DNA of 64,000 bases from positions 777,001 to 841,000 of the forward strand of contig NZ_LR134167.1 in assembly GCF_900635775.1 (NCBI RefSeq), given 5' to 3'. The notes below the pieces were generated by a model. That model did not search any database and was not told the origin of the DNA. It worked only from the letters and a program-made list of their open reading frames with translations. The DNA is from Avibacterium volantium. Lineage in GTDB: Bacteria; Pseudomonadota; Gammaproteobacteria; Enterobacterales; Pasteurellaceae. Positions 8,057 to 16,683 of this stretch are shown here, in pieces. Position numbers and translations under genes: made by a program. The stretch's first letter is position 1, and each line of letters starts with the position of its first letter.

Positions 8057-9046
8057 CTAATACCCTATAAAATCTCGTGATGGCAAGGTGTTTAAGCAAC
8101 ATTTTAGTAATTGCTCAAATTTCTCTTTTACACTTTTTCGGCGATTATCTTCTCGCCACGCTATTTCATTTGCATAAAACATCAGATATTTATTGTTCAT
8201 CTTATGATAGACACCTGTAATTGCTCGCCGTAGCCGTGCGAAAAAGGATTCGGCTAGGTTATTCGTTACGCCGTCAATCGAACAGTACTCTTTCGAATGG
8301 TTTACTCGCCATAAATCATAATGAAAGGCTAAACTGTCGTAAGCAGAGTTTTCATCAGCATGAATGGTACTATTTGGCTTGACTAGACGTTGCGTTAAAT
8401 GAAGTATATCTTGCGTATTTTCTTCTTTGATTAAGGCTACAATACTTCTATCAGCCCCTTTCATCACTTCTTGATTAGCGGCACGTTGACGGAATACCAA
8501 TACACAAGATTTATCTGCACGCTGATAACGTTTCTTTCATCTATCAATACGTTTATGGAGAAAGTTTTTAGGACGAATGTAGTTGTTCATGTAAGCGCCA
8601 TCAATATGAACTTCGCCACTTAAATGTGTTAAATCTTTGGCTTTATCAAGCGATTCACGAAATTTATGTAGCAATACCCACGCTGTTTTATATTGCACGT
8701 TGAGCTTGTGTGATAGTGTAATAGCAGATAATCCTTTGCTTTCAGTCGAAAAATAGAAAATTGCCAATACAATTTTACGCAAAGAAAGTTTTGCACCTTG
8801 AAAAATAGTGCCTGCTGTAATAGAAAAACGATGTTGGCAATGTTTGCACTGCCATTGTTTACGAGTAGAAATGAAATAGGCGTGGTGGCGAGTATGGCAA
8901 TGCGGACAAATAACATCGTTTATTTCATCTACATTACCCCATCGAGCTTGTTTCAATAGCTGAAAAATCTCGTCATCAGACAAGCTCACCAAGCTATCCA
9001 TAGATAGCTGGCGTGCTGTCGCTGATAACCGAAAATGTTGTGCCAT
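8057..9046 (-). pseudogene. IS1595-type transposase, one in-frame stop
   Basis: The translation begins MAQHFRLSATARQLSM, close to the intact transposase at 13910. It has the zinc-ribbon pairs CPHC and CKHC, the HIDGAY segment with the first catalytic Asp, HADENSAYD with the second, and NLAESFFARLRR. A TGA at 8537-8539 follows RIDR; the rest continues in the same frame, so one nonsense change explains the break. It is a diverged relative of the intact copy, not a recent duplicate. ACCCTATAAAAT at 8062-8073 and its complement at 9153-9164 may be the remains of its own inverted repeats. Confidence 0.88.
8062..8073 (+). repeat. Inverted repeat (left) around the decayed transposase
   Basis: ACCCTATAAAAT here is the exact reverse complement of 9153-9164, on the far side of the broken transposase. 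The repeat overlaps the last codons of that gene, as is common in compact insertion sequences. The outer ends are not clearly defined. Confidence 0.55.
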
Positions 9047-9152
9047 AGAAACAAAAATCCCTTCATTAAAACTCTGAAATTTCCAAGCCTTTTTAGGCTT
9101 AAAAAACAAAGTCATAATGAAGGGACTATTCTCGGTGGGCAAAAAGATATTA

Positions 9153-9164
9153 TTTTATAGGGTG
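9153..9164 (-). repeat. Inverted repeat (right) around the decayed transposase
   Basis: ATTTTATAGGGT is the partner of 8062-8073. Just outside it GTCAAG recurs (near 9170, 9185 and 9250), perhaps transposase-binding repeats. Confidence 0.5.
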
Positions 9165-9324
9165 CTTGTCAAGCGTTTTCTTTTGTCAAGTGCTTTTTGA
9201 AATTTTCTGCATTTTTGAATATAGCGAGTGCCAAAAAGGTCTTAGTTCTGTCAAGAGAAATTTTTTGACAAGTTTAATTGATGATATTTTAAACACCTTG
9301 AGTGATTATCTTAAGTGGCTTATT

Positions 9325-9474
9325 CTATAATTTAGACGTACTACTTTGGAGGATTTTATCAGGATTTTCCCAACGGTTTGCTTTCAAAAGTTGGAAGGCT
9401 TCATCTTCACTTAGACGGAAGATATGTTTAAGGGATAATGTTTTAGATTTGCTTGAAAGTAAGTAATGATCCAT
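9325..9474 (-). pseudogene. N-terminal remnant of a third IS1595-type transposase
   Basis: A 49-residue frame begins MDHYLLSSKSKTLSLKHIF and continues RLSEDEAFQLLKANRW. It matches the first ~40 residues of the intact transposase (HFLLSSSARKLS, RLSDAEAFSLLHELRW) but ends before the zinc-binding cysteines. AAGGA precedes the ATG. No remainder of the gene lies downstream, so it is a truncated relic, or less likely a short protein kept for DNA binding. Confidence 0.7.
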
Positions 9475-9481
9475 AAGTATT

Positions 9482-9557
9482 CCTTGTGTGTACAAGGTAC
9501 TCAAAGCTAAACGCTAGACATAAAAAATCGCCCACTCGAATATAGGAATGGCGATTT
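9482..9557. other. Two hairpins between transposase remnant and nuclease gene
   Basis: CCTTGT-GTGT-ACAAGG at 9482-9497 is a perfect 6-bp stem. AAATCGCC at 9525-9532 pairs with GGCGATTT at 9550-9557. The second lies beyond the nuclease stop (9665) in the leftward direction and could end the restriction operon transcript. The rest of 9475-9664 shows no gene. Confidence 0.5.
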
Positions 9558-9664
9558 AACCCTTTTAAAACTGTATAAGTTATGAGGTATGTAGATCACA
9601 ATTTTGTGATTGCTATCATACAATAGTTTTTTCTGTAATGTTCTTATGCATATTCATTTATCCA

Positions 9665-11116
9665 TCAACCAAATTTGGAAAGTGTTAAATTTGAAATTTG
9701 AGTACTAATATCTTTTCCCAAATTAGCAACAATGATAGCTTGTATATCAGCATAAGAAATATCTCGATTATTAGAAATAATATTATTGTATAAATACTCT
9801 GCTAATGTATCGGCTGTTATGAGAACTATATCTTGTGCTTCAATATCATAACGTACACTAGGTACATATCTTGGAGTAATAACAATAGTATAATTTGCAC
9901 TAATTAAAGTTCTGTGGCGTTTTAATCTACCTGAATTAATCATACTTAATTTATTTTTTGTTGATTTAGCTTCAATAGAAAATTTTTCATTTATTGGCAA
10001 ATACATACATTCAATATCTGTTCTGCCTGCTCCTGCTAACCATTGAGCTTCTACATCAATGAATAAATTAAAAGCTTCCTCAAGAATTTTCTCAAATTTG
10101 CCAGATGTGCTATTATCTGGATTCTTGGAATATTCTGTGATTAATTTAGGAATATTTAAAATATGAGATTCAAAAGAGATTGTTTCGCCAATTTCTGCTA
10201 AAAGAAGCTCTGGGTAAAAAGAATAAATTTCCTTAGTCACATCATTTGATTTTCGTTGACTATCAGATAATAAGATAGGGGTATCTAAAAAAGAATACTT
10301 GTTCAATAATTTATCAATAAAATTAGTCAAATTATCATTAATTTCTACATAGCCATTATTTGCCTTTCTTGCTGTTGGAGGTGATTTACTTCCATCTTTT
10401 TGAGGATGATAAAGTTTTTGCTCTATATCTCCATTATTAATTTTAAAAATGTGTAAGCTACCTAACAATGGCACAATGTAGTATTGCCACTCATATACAG
10501 ATTTAACAACTTTATGTTGTATTTCTGATAATTCATTAAGTTTCTCATTCCAAGATTTTTTTCTAGAATTTAATATACTCTTGACTAGAAATTCATATTT
10601 GGCTTCATCTATAGATATTGTATGAATAATAATTTTATATACTTCATAATGATATAGCCTACCTTGTAGGCGTTTATCTAAAAGCAGTTTAAAAATTAAT
10701 CTAAATGGATATAGTAAAAAGCATTCACTAGGCTTACTATATGGATGAGGAAACTGCATACTAATAAGCATACAAGAAAAAATTTTGCTTAATTTATCTT
10801 TATCATGTAGATATTTCAGGAAAAGATTTCCTAATGGACTAAAAATAAATTTATTTTCATCATTTATTCTATCTGAGTACCCAAACATAAAATAAGATAA
10901 CCCATCTAATTTATGATTAATTGTGTCCAAAGGTTTATCACGTAAAGATTCTCTTGGATTATATAATTCAGATTCACTGAATATATCATACATCGCATCT
11001 TTATCTTTTTTTGAAACAGAAGATTTATTGCTTTTTAAATACAAAGCAACTTCAATTAATAGCTGAATATTATTAGTATGTTTTTTAAATATCCAAATTT
11101 GATCATCATTTAACAT
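9665..11116 (-). CDS. Restriction endonuclease, probably type IIS (HgaI-like)
   Basis: The protein has 483 residues from the ATG at 11116, chosen because GGAG lies 9 bases upstream and it overlaps the end of the methyltransferase gene; the frame itself is open to 11203. A PD-(D/E)XK-type site reads D367 (GAGRTDIE) and E382-A-K384 (FSIEAKST). It is the last gene of an operon with two m5C methyltransferases. Two m5C enzymes plus one nuclease is expected for an asymmetric site methylated separately on each strand. HgaI of Haemophilus gallinarum (GACGC) is known to have this make-up; assignment to it is inference. Strongly AT-rich. Confidence 0.8.
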
Positions 11117-12182
11117 TAATATTTTCTCCATCAGGAAAACATATTGCTGAAAGTAATTTGGGTGGAATAGCCTCACCAATAATAGTTCTAATATAAGTCT
11201 CACTGGAGCCTGGTGGAAATTCTATATTTTCATCGATAGAACTCACAATGAAAGTTTCCAATAAACTTAACACTCTAGGATCAGAATAAGTACCGTCTAA
11301 TTGTAATCTACCTGGGTGAATATTGTTATGTGAACTAATACTACCACTATATGTAGTTCTTGCTGGAGCTGGTTTATCCCATTCCATTCTTTTATAAGTA
11401 TTGTGAAAACCTTTAATTCTTTCCCCATTATCTTTCTTTGGGTAAAAAATAGGATTACTAATAGCACTTGTTCCTGGTTTTGTATGACGGATAGCTTCTA
11501 TGATAGATGGTTTTACATTAGGAGCAGAATGCCATTTGATAGATGAAACTTCCCCTGGTTCAAGCGGCGGTAAATGCCCTATTGCTCGCTGTAAAGAAAT
11601 TTCTGCTTGTATAGTAGGTAGTTTCCACGTAATACCATATTTATACATTTTTATTATAGCTCTAGGTCTTGACTGACAAATTCCATAATCTTTTGCATTT
11701 AAAATAACAATATCAATTTGATATTTTGAAGCATATTTTATTTTTAGAATTTCTTCTAGAAGTAATAATTGTCCATTATATGGGAAATACATCTCAATGA
11801 ATCTAGGAACATTCTCAATTAGGATAAAATCCAAATTAAGAACATCAATAAATTCAAATACTTCAAAAATTAGAAAATTACGATTATCTTTAATAAAATG
11901 ATCTTGATGTTTATTTTTTCCTACTGAACTTAATCCTTGACAAGGTGGTGTTGCTAATAAAAATTTTACATTATTTTGTTGAGCGGAAAGAAGTATCTCA
12001 CGTTTTAATTTTTCGTCTGAGATATCACCTTGAAACATTTTTGTTTCTGGATAAAAGAATTGATAAGTGTCCGCACGTTTTTTAAGTAATTCATTAGCAA
12101 CAACAAAATTTAGATTTCCTTTATGGAGATCTAACTCACCAATTCCTGCACTAGAAAAAAGCGACATTGCATTAATTTTCAT
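11106..12182 (-). CDS. DNA (cytosine-5) methyltransferase 1
   Basis: The 358-residue m5C methyltransferase has the family motifs in order: [10 protein letters not shown] (motif I, AdoMet), TPPCQG with catalytic C81 (IV), IENVPR with E122 (VI), Q169-S-R-P-R173 (VIII) and IGEAIPP (X, with Glu where most have Asn). The target-recognition part around 210-290 includes [11 protein letters not shown]. It overlaps the upstream methyltransferase by 11 bp and the nuclease start by 11 bp, so the three genes are translationally coupled. It presumably protects one strand of an asymmetric site. Confidence 0.9.
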
Positions 12183-13245
12183 TAAATATTTCCCTAGTTA
12201 TATTTTCTATAAGTAATGGAGGGATACATTCTCCAATGATCTGTCTAATCAATATTTCTGGAGTATCATCTGGGATTTCCCAATTATCAGGTAACCCTGT
12301 TAATCTCATTAATTCTAAAACAGATAATACTCTAGCATCAGAATATGTACCATCTAATAACGGTCTACCTGGATGAACATTACGTTGAGAGCTAATTGCA
12401 TCATTACGAATAGTTATTGTTGGAGCTGGTTCATCCCATCGAATTCTACGATAACTAGAGTGATATCCTTTAACTTTTTCACCATTTGCTTTTCTAGGAT
12501 AATGAACTAAATTCTCAAATGCTGATTTTCCTGTAGGAGTATGCTTCATCCACTCTATTTGTTGCTCTGTATGCCCCCTGCCATAATGCCATTTCAAACC
12601 TGAATGTTTACCTGACTCAATAGAAGGTAAATTGCCGATTGCTTGCTCCACACTTACTATGTTTTGTTTTAAAGGTAAATTCCAAATTGTTCCTTTTTTA
12701 TTTAGCCTAATAATAGCCCTTTTTCTTCTTTGTGGCGTCCCATAGTCTGCAGCATCTAGAATATCAAAATGTATATGGTATTCGCTTCCAAACTCATCTT
12801 CTAAAATATTCTTAATAGGTGTTAATTTATTATCAATATAAAGCTCTAATTTTAATAAAAACGGAACATTTTCTATTAAAATATAAGCTGGCTTAAGTTT
12901 TTTTATCATCGCTATCACATACATAATGAGATAATTTCTGTTATCATTAGCCATATTACTAACATCTCGATTTTTTCCTGCTACACTCATACCTTGACAA
13001 GGGGGAGATGCAATTAAAAAATCTACTTGATTAGTAAGGGCAATATTTAATACTTTATTAAAAATACGTTGATCTCTAATATCCCCTATCACCATCTTAT
13101 GGTTTGGATAAATTTTTTGATATAAATCAGCTCTTTTTTTTATTAATTCGTTAGCAACTATAATATCAATACCAACTCTCGATAAGAAATATTCTCCTAT
13201 TCCTGCACTAGAAAAAAGAGATAATCCCATTATATTTTTTTTCAT
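12172..13245 (-). CDS. DNA (cytosine-5) methyltransferase 2
   Basis: The 357-residue m5C methyltransferase is paralogous to its downstream neighbour. Both share [20 protein letters not shown] and IHPGR/VHPGR-type segments. C83 lies in PPCQG, E125 in IENVP, Q172-x-R174-x-R176 form motif VIII, and IGECIPP is motif [13 protein letters not shown] is the recognition-domain start. ATG 13245 is preferred because ATAGG lies 6 bases upstream; an in-frame ATG at 13269 has no ribosome site. As first gene of the operon it would be made before the nuclease. Confidence 0.9.
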
Positions 13246-13491
13246 AAATAACCTATCTATATTTATCATGAAATTAATGATTAAATCTAATTACATACAA
13301 TTTTATTTGTAGAATCTTGTCTATTATTTTGTGATCAAATTTTCTCGTTTTAGTTCTTCGAATTATTTACCATGAATATCACTTAATAACTTGAATGTAC
13401 CACATAATTTTATTTATATTTAAATAGAGAGTAAGAGACAGTATAGATGTTGGATAATCCAAATACATTTAAGCTTTGCTTTGCTAAATAG
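13246..13491. other. AT-rich spacer upstream of the restriction operon
   Basis: I see no gene here. The stretch must hold the promoter for the leftward methyltransferase-nuclease operon, but no clear -35/-10 pair stands out. There is no obvious controller-protein box of paired short palindromes either. Confidence 0.4.
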
Positions 13492-13824
13492 TCACTTTCT
13501 AGATAAGAATTTAAAGGATACATCAAAAGCAATTTTCATATCACTCGACATTTTTCGATAGTAGCTGATTAATTGCTTTTCTTTTTCGCTTAATTCATTT
13601 TTATTCGTAGAACTACGAAACATTTCTCCTTCTCCACGCATTAGCCAATTCAAATCGACATTCAGCACATCACTAATTTTGATTAAAACTTCAGCACTCG
13701 GTTCACGTTCATTGAGCAAATAGTTTTGAAGGGTACGGTAAGGCATATCAAGTAATTCAGCAAAGGCTTTGATATTCAAGCCTTTATACTCCATCACTTC
13801 TCTTAAACGGTTGCTTATACTCAT
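13492..13824 (-). CDS. XRE-family helix-turn-helix regulator
   Basis: The 110-residue protein has an N-terminal HTH (LNIKAFAELLDMPYRTLQNYLLNEREPSAEVLIKISDVLNV, about 15-55), then NWLMRGEGEMF and a short helical tail. This form is typical of phage and mobile-element repressors in Pasteurellaceae. It lies 222 bp upstream of the restriction operon on the same strand and is divergent from the intact transposase, so it could restrain transposase expression or time nuclease production. The spacing is longer than usual for a restriction controller protein. Function is inferred. Confidence 0.75.
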   Translation of the reverse strand: MSISNRLREVMEYKGLNIKAFAELLDMPYRTLQNYLLNEREPSAEVLIKISDVLNVDLNWLMRGEGEMFRSSTNKNELSEKEKQLISYYRKMSSDMKIAFDVSFKFLSRK

Positions 13825-13862
13825 TTTTGTATTCCATATTGACTAAAATGTAGTTTTTGAGT

Positions 13863-13875
13863 ATGATTAAATCAT
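13863..13875. promoter_or_regulatory. Possible operator between regulator and transposase
   Basis: ATGAT-TAA-ATCAT is a near-palindrome in the 85-bp divergent space between the XRE gene and the transposase. Such a site could bind the regulator and control both genes. It is AT-rich, so chance is a real alternative. Confidence 0.35.
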
Positions 13876-13909
13876 CTTATATACCCATATTGTACATTTT
13901 TTTAGATCT

Positions 13910-14923
13910 ATGGCACAGCATTTTTTATTATCTAGCTCTGCAAGAAAATTAAGTCCACTTAAGATAGCTCGCCTATCTGATGCGGAAGCATTTTCTTTAT
14001 TGCATGAACTACGCTGGAGAAGTGAAAACGAACAAGTTTGCCCTAAATGCGGTGTTCAACATCAAGCCTACTTTATCTCTACTCGCAAGCAGTGGCGATG
14101 CAAACATTGTAAGCATACTTTTAGTATTACATCAGGTACAATTTTTGCGAATCATAAGTTGCCGCTTCAAACCTATCTATTTACTATTGCATTATTTGTA
14201 AATGCGGTAAAAGGGATTTCCGCTTGCCAGCTCTCTCGAGATTTGAATGTGCAATACAAAACGGCTTTTACCCTTGCGCATAAGATTCGTGAAAGCCTGA
14301 TTATCCAACGTGAGTTATTCCCCCTAGTAGGCGAAATACATATAGATGGAACTTATGTACATTCTGCGCCACGCCCAAAGAATAAAAAGGCGGAACGTGT
14401 AGATAGACGATTAAAAGAAAATACTAATCCTAACAAACGTGCAGTATTAGTGATGCGTGAGCGTTATTCAGAACAAGAAAGGGCTTCTAATCCGCAATTA
14501 GTGGGTGCAAAGAAAACCATCACTTTCCCTATTCTCTCAGAGAACACAGAAACGGTGAAGAAATTAGCCACGGCGTACATTGAGCCAAACAGCCGTATTC
14601 ATGCGGACGAAAACTCAGCCTACGATGAATTGATGGTGAATTACGACCTACAACGAGTAAACCATCAACGTGAATATCGTAGCGATGAGGGCATTACCAA
14701 CAACCTTGCTGAAAGCTATTTCGCACGCTTTAAACGTATGTATTACGGACAAGTCCACAAGATGAGTAACGTGTATCTTGATAATTATGCCAATGAAGTC
14801 GCCTATCGTGAAGATACTCGTAAACTGGATAATTTAACCATTTTCAATGATGTGACCAGTAAATGCCTCAGTACATCATCAGATAATGCTTGGAAAGGCT
14901 ATTGGCAAGGTAATCACAGATAA
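13910..14923 (+). CDS. IS1595-type transposase, intact
   Basis: The uninterrupted 337-residue transposase has an N-terminal zinc ribbon (C44/C47 and C64/C67), a helical DNA-binding part, then the ISXO2-like catalytic domain. D146 lies in HIDGTY, D233 in HADENSAYDE, and the third region is NNLAESYFARFKR (264-276). At 337 residues it is longer than the IS1016-type enzyme (~217) because of the zinc ribbon. It is the only complete transposase within the 25-bp inverted repeats and is the best candidate to move the whole element. It is divergent from the XRE gene. No strong ribosome site precedes the ATG. Confidence 0.9.
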   Translation: MAQHFLLSSSARKLSPLKIARLSDAEAFSLLHELRWRSENEQVCPKCGVQHQAYFISTRKQWRCKHCKHTFSITSGTIFANHKLPLQTYLFTIALFVNAVKGISACQLSRDLNVQYKTAFTLAHKIRESLIIQRELFPLVGEIHIDGTYVHSAPRPKNKKAERVDRRLKENTNPNKRAVLVMRERYSEQERASNPQLVGAKKTITFPILSENTETVKKLATAYIEPNSRIHADENSAYDELMVNYDLQRVNHQREYRSDEGITNNLAESYFARFKRMYYGQVHKMSNVYLDNYANEVAYREDTRKLDNLTIFNDVTSKCLSTSSDNAWKGYWQGNHR

Positions 14924-14943
14924 GTAGAAAGACTGGTAATGTA

Positions 14944-15378
14944 ATGGCAAAGAAAATCTATTTAAGTCAAATTCAGGCAAAAATTGACCGCTTGCAGCGT
15001 GAGCGAAAACAAGTGCTAGAACACCTTACGTTAGTGGAAGATAAACTCAATAAACTACAAGCTGCCATTGAAATTATGCAGGAAGAAGCCCTGACTGATG
15101 AATACAATACGGAGCTTTATACTTATCAAACTCATAAACGCCATTTCAAAGGCAAGTTACGCCAAATGGTATTGGCAGAGATGAAGGCTCAACCAAACCA
15201 TGATTTTACCGTTAATGAATTGATTAAGCTCGTTCTTATTCGAGATAAACAAGAACCAATCATTCAACCGCAACATACGGTTTCAGTGCGTGGTGCATTA
15301 AAACACTGGCTCAATAAAGGTGTGGTAGAACGAGTGGCATTAAAAGCAAATGATGTGCGGTGGAGATTGAAAATATAA
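14944..15378 (+). CDS. Coiled-coil / winged-helix protein of unknown function (transposon gene B)
   Basis: I do not recognise this 144-residue protein. Residues ~5-55 form a charged heptad-like coiled coil (QAKIDRLQRERKQVLEHLTLVEDKLNKLQ). Residues ~75-144 look like a winged helix: LRQMVLAEMKAQPNHDFTVNELIKLV, then VRGALKHWLNKGVVERV and a final strand VRWRLKI. It starts 20 bp after the transposase, so the two are probably co-transcribed. Its stop abuts the stop of the opposed gene, which has the same architecture. A DNA-binding accessory for transposition is plausible but unproven. Confidence 0.7.
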   Translation: MAKKIYLSQIQAKIDRLQRERKQVLEHLTLVEDKLNKLQAAIEIMQEEALTDEYNTELYTYQTHKRHFKGKLRQMVLAEMKAQPNHDFTVNELIKLVLIRDKQEPIIQPQHTVSVRGALKHWLNKGVVERVALKANDVRWRLKI

Positions 15379-15792
15379 CTACATTGCCTTCAAACGCCAA
15401 TAACACGTTTTCCCTTCTACCTTTTTCTCAACCAATGAATGTTTAACAAGATGATTTAACGTACTATGCATTGTTTGCAAGTGTAAGCGTGGCACACCAT
15501 TATCAATAGGCTGGTTATCTAATTTCAATGCTTGAAGGGTAATTTCATTCGTATGAAACCATTTTTCAGGTTGCTTTTTAAGGATATGCGCCACTAATTG
15601 GCATGGAGACGACTGAAAGCGTACATTGCGAGATTTCTTGCTTAATAAAAAATCTGAATCTCTTGCGTGATTTAGCGCAGTTCGATAGTCTAAAATTTTC
15701 TGATTTAATCCCTTTATCTTTGCTTCAAATTCAACCCGTTCTTGTTCTGCAAGGGAAATTTCTTCAATCAATAATTTTTCTAACGCATTCAT
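15379..15792 (-). CDS. Coiled-coil / winged-helix protein of unknown function (transposon gene C)
   Basis: The 137-residue protein has an N-terminal coiled coil (LAEQERVEFEAKIKGLNQKILDY) and a C-terminal winged-helix-like part (LVAHILKKQPEKWFHTNEIT, then MHSTLNHLVKHSLVEKK) ending CYWRLKAM. Its plan and its ending (WRLK) match the gene B product, so the two are likely distant paralogues. Gene B ends at 15378 and this one at 15379, with no base between their stop codons. Its ATG is 63 bp from the right terminal repeat. No known family recognised. Confidence 0.68.
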   Translation of the reverse strand: MNALEKLLIEEISLAEQERVEFEAKIKGLNQKILDYRTALNHARDSDFLLSKKSRNVRFQSSPCQLVAHILKKQPEKWFHTNEITLQALKLDNQPIDNGVPRLHLQTMHSTLNHLVKHSLVEKKVEGKTCYWRLKAM

Positions 15793-15828
15793 TTTTTCTT
15801 ACCTTTAAATTACAATGAGATAAGAAAA

Positions 15829-15872
15829 ATGTAGCAGAAACACCTAGTTAAATCTTTGTGCAACTGCTACAT
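15829..15872. repeat. Subterminal inverted repeat at the right transposon end
   Basis: ATGTAGCAG at 15829-15837 is the reverse complement of CTGCTACAT at 15864-15872, the latter inside the terminal repeat. The left end lacks the inner copy. It could fold as a hairpin or be a second transposase contact. Confidence 0.55.
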
Positions 15873-15879
15873 AATACCG
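15855..15879 (-). repeat. Right terminal inverted repeat of the transposon
   Basis: Exact 25-base reverse complement of 7313-7337. It is followed at 15880-15887 by AAAAATAA, the second copy of the target duplication. Confidence 0.9.
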
Positions 15880-15918
15880 AAAAATAAGGAAAAATATCAC
15901 CGCTCTTTTTATTCTTGA

Positions 15919-16530
15919 TTATGCCAAGGCATACTTAATTAGCCCATAAGCAATAAACCACATAATGATCCCCGTGCAGAAATCGAGCAAACGCCAAGTG
16001 ATTGGTTTTTGGAAAAAGGGAATCAGCAATCTTGCGCCATAGCCCACACTGAAAAACCATAATCCTGACGCGGAAATTGTGCCGAGCAGAAACGCGGTTT
16101 TATCCTCGATACTTAACGTGCCAGCAATACCGCCTACGATAACAATGGTATCCAAGTAAACGTGCGGATTAAGAAAAGTGAGCGCGAGGGCGATCGCCAG
16201 CGTTCTTTTAAGGGATAAGCTTGCTCCTTGTTCTAAGGCGAGCGCGGTGTTGTTGCGATAAGCGGAAAGGAAAGCGCGGCCACCATAAACCAGCAAAAAT
16301 AATCCCCCCACTAAGGCTAATACCACACTGGCGATTTTTTCTTGGCTGATGAAATGCCCTAAACCAAACACGCCAAGGGAAAATAACAAGCAATCACAGA
16401 GGAAAAATAGCACACAAAGCAAGAAAACGTGCTGTTTGAGCAAACCTTGTTTAAGTAAAAATGTGTTTTGTGCGCCAATGGTAGCGATAAGACCAAAGCA
16501 CATTAAAAAACCCTGTAGATAAAATTCCAT
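15919..16530 (-). CDS. argO: LysE-family amino acid exporter, probable arginine exporter
   Basis: The 203-residue inner-membrane protein has about six hydrophobic segments. The N-terminal LIATIGAQNTFLLKQGLL is the LysE/ArgO signature, and FLNPHVYLDT is a conserved mid-loop. Members export basic amino acids (lysine, arginine). The length matches the family. It is divergent from rpe, and its downstream side is now bordered by the transposon. Substrate is inferred from the ArgO-like sequence; lysine export remains possible. Confidence 0.82.
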   Translation of the reverse strand: MEFYLQGFLMCFGLIATIGAQNTFLLKQGLLKQHVFLLCVLFFLCDCLLFSLGVFGLGHFISQEKIASVVLALVGGLFLLVYGGRAFLSAYRNNTALALEQGASLSLKRTLAIALALTFLNPHVYLDTIVIVGGIAGTLSIEDKTAFLLGTISASGLWFFSVGYGARLLIPFFQKPITWRLLDFCTGIIMWFIAYGLIKYALA

Positions 16531-16683
16531 TGCTTTCCCCTAGTTATTCCCTAATGATTCAAAACGGCGATTATAAAAGCCATAGGTGAAAATAATCAAT
16601 CGCAAAGGGCAAATTTCCTTAAACTTTGCCTTATTAAGTAGTACACTATCGACACATATTTTCAGCCTATTTAGAGGGATAAA

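Larger units (their letters stand above)
7313..15879. mobile_element. 8,567-bp transposon carrying a restriction-modification operon (IS1595 superfamily)
   Basis: Perfect 25-bp inverted repeats at 7313-7337 and 15855-15879 begin CGGTATTATGTAGCAG and are flanked by the 8-bp repeat AAAAATAA. Contents in order: a small protein with an SSB-like tail, a decayed IS1595-type transposase and a further remnant, a restriction nuclease, two m5C methyltransferases, an XRE regulator, an intact IS1595-type transposase, and two coiled-coil/winged-helix proteins. The repeat shares the TGTAG-pyrimidine-AG core with the IS1016-like ends in this window. No AAGTGCGGT was found inside, unlike the flanks. It lies between ridA and argO without breaking either gene. 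Confidence 0.85.

Noticed and set aside
11116..11203. Nuclease start at 11203, giving 87 more bases
   Set aside because: The extra residues come from the other frame of the methyltransferase end and no ribosome site precedes them; GGAG at proper spacing marks 11116.
13492..13824. XRE protein as a classical restriction controller (C protein)
   Set aside because: It is larger than typical C proteins, lies 220-250 bp from the operon, and no paired C-boxes are visible; a mobile-element repressor is the safer reading.
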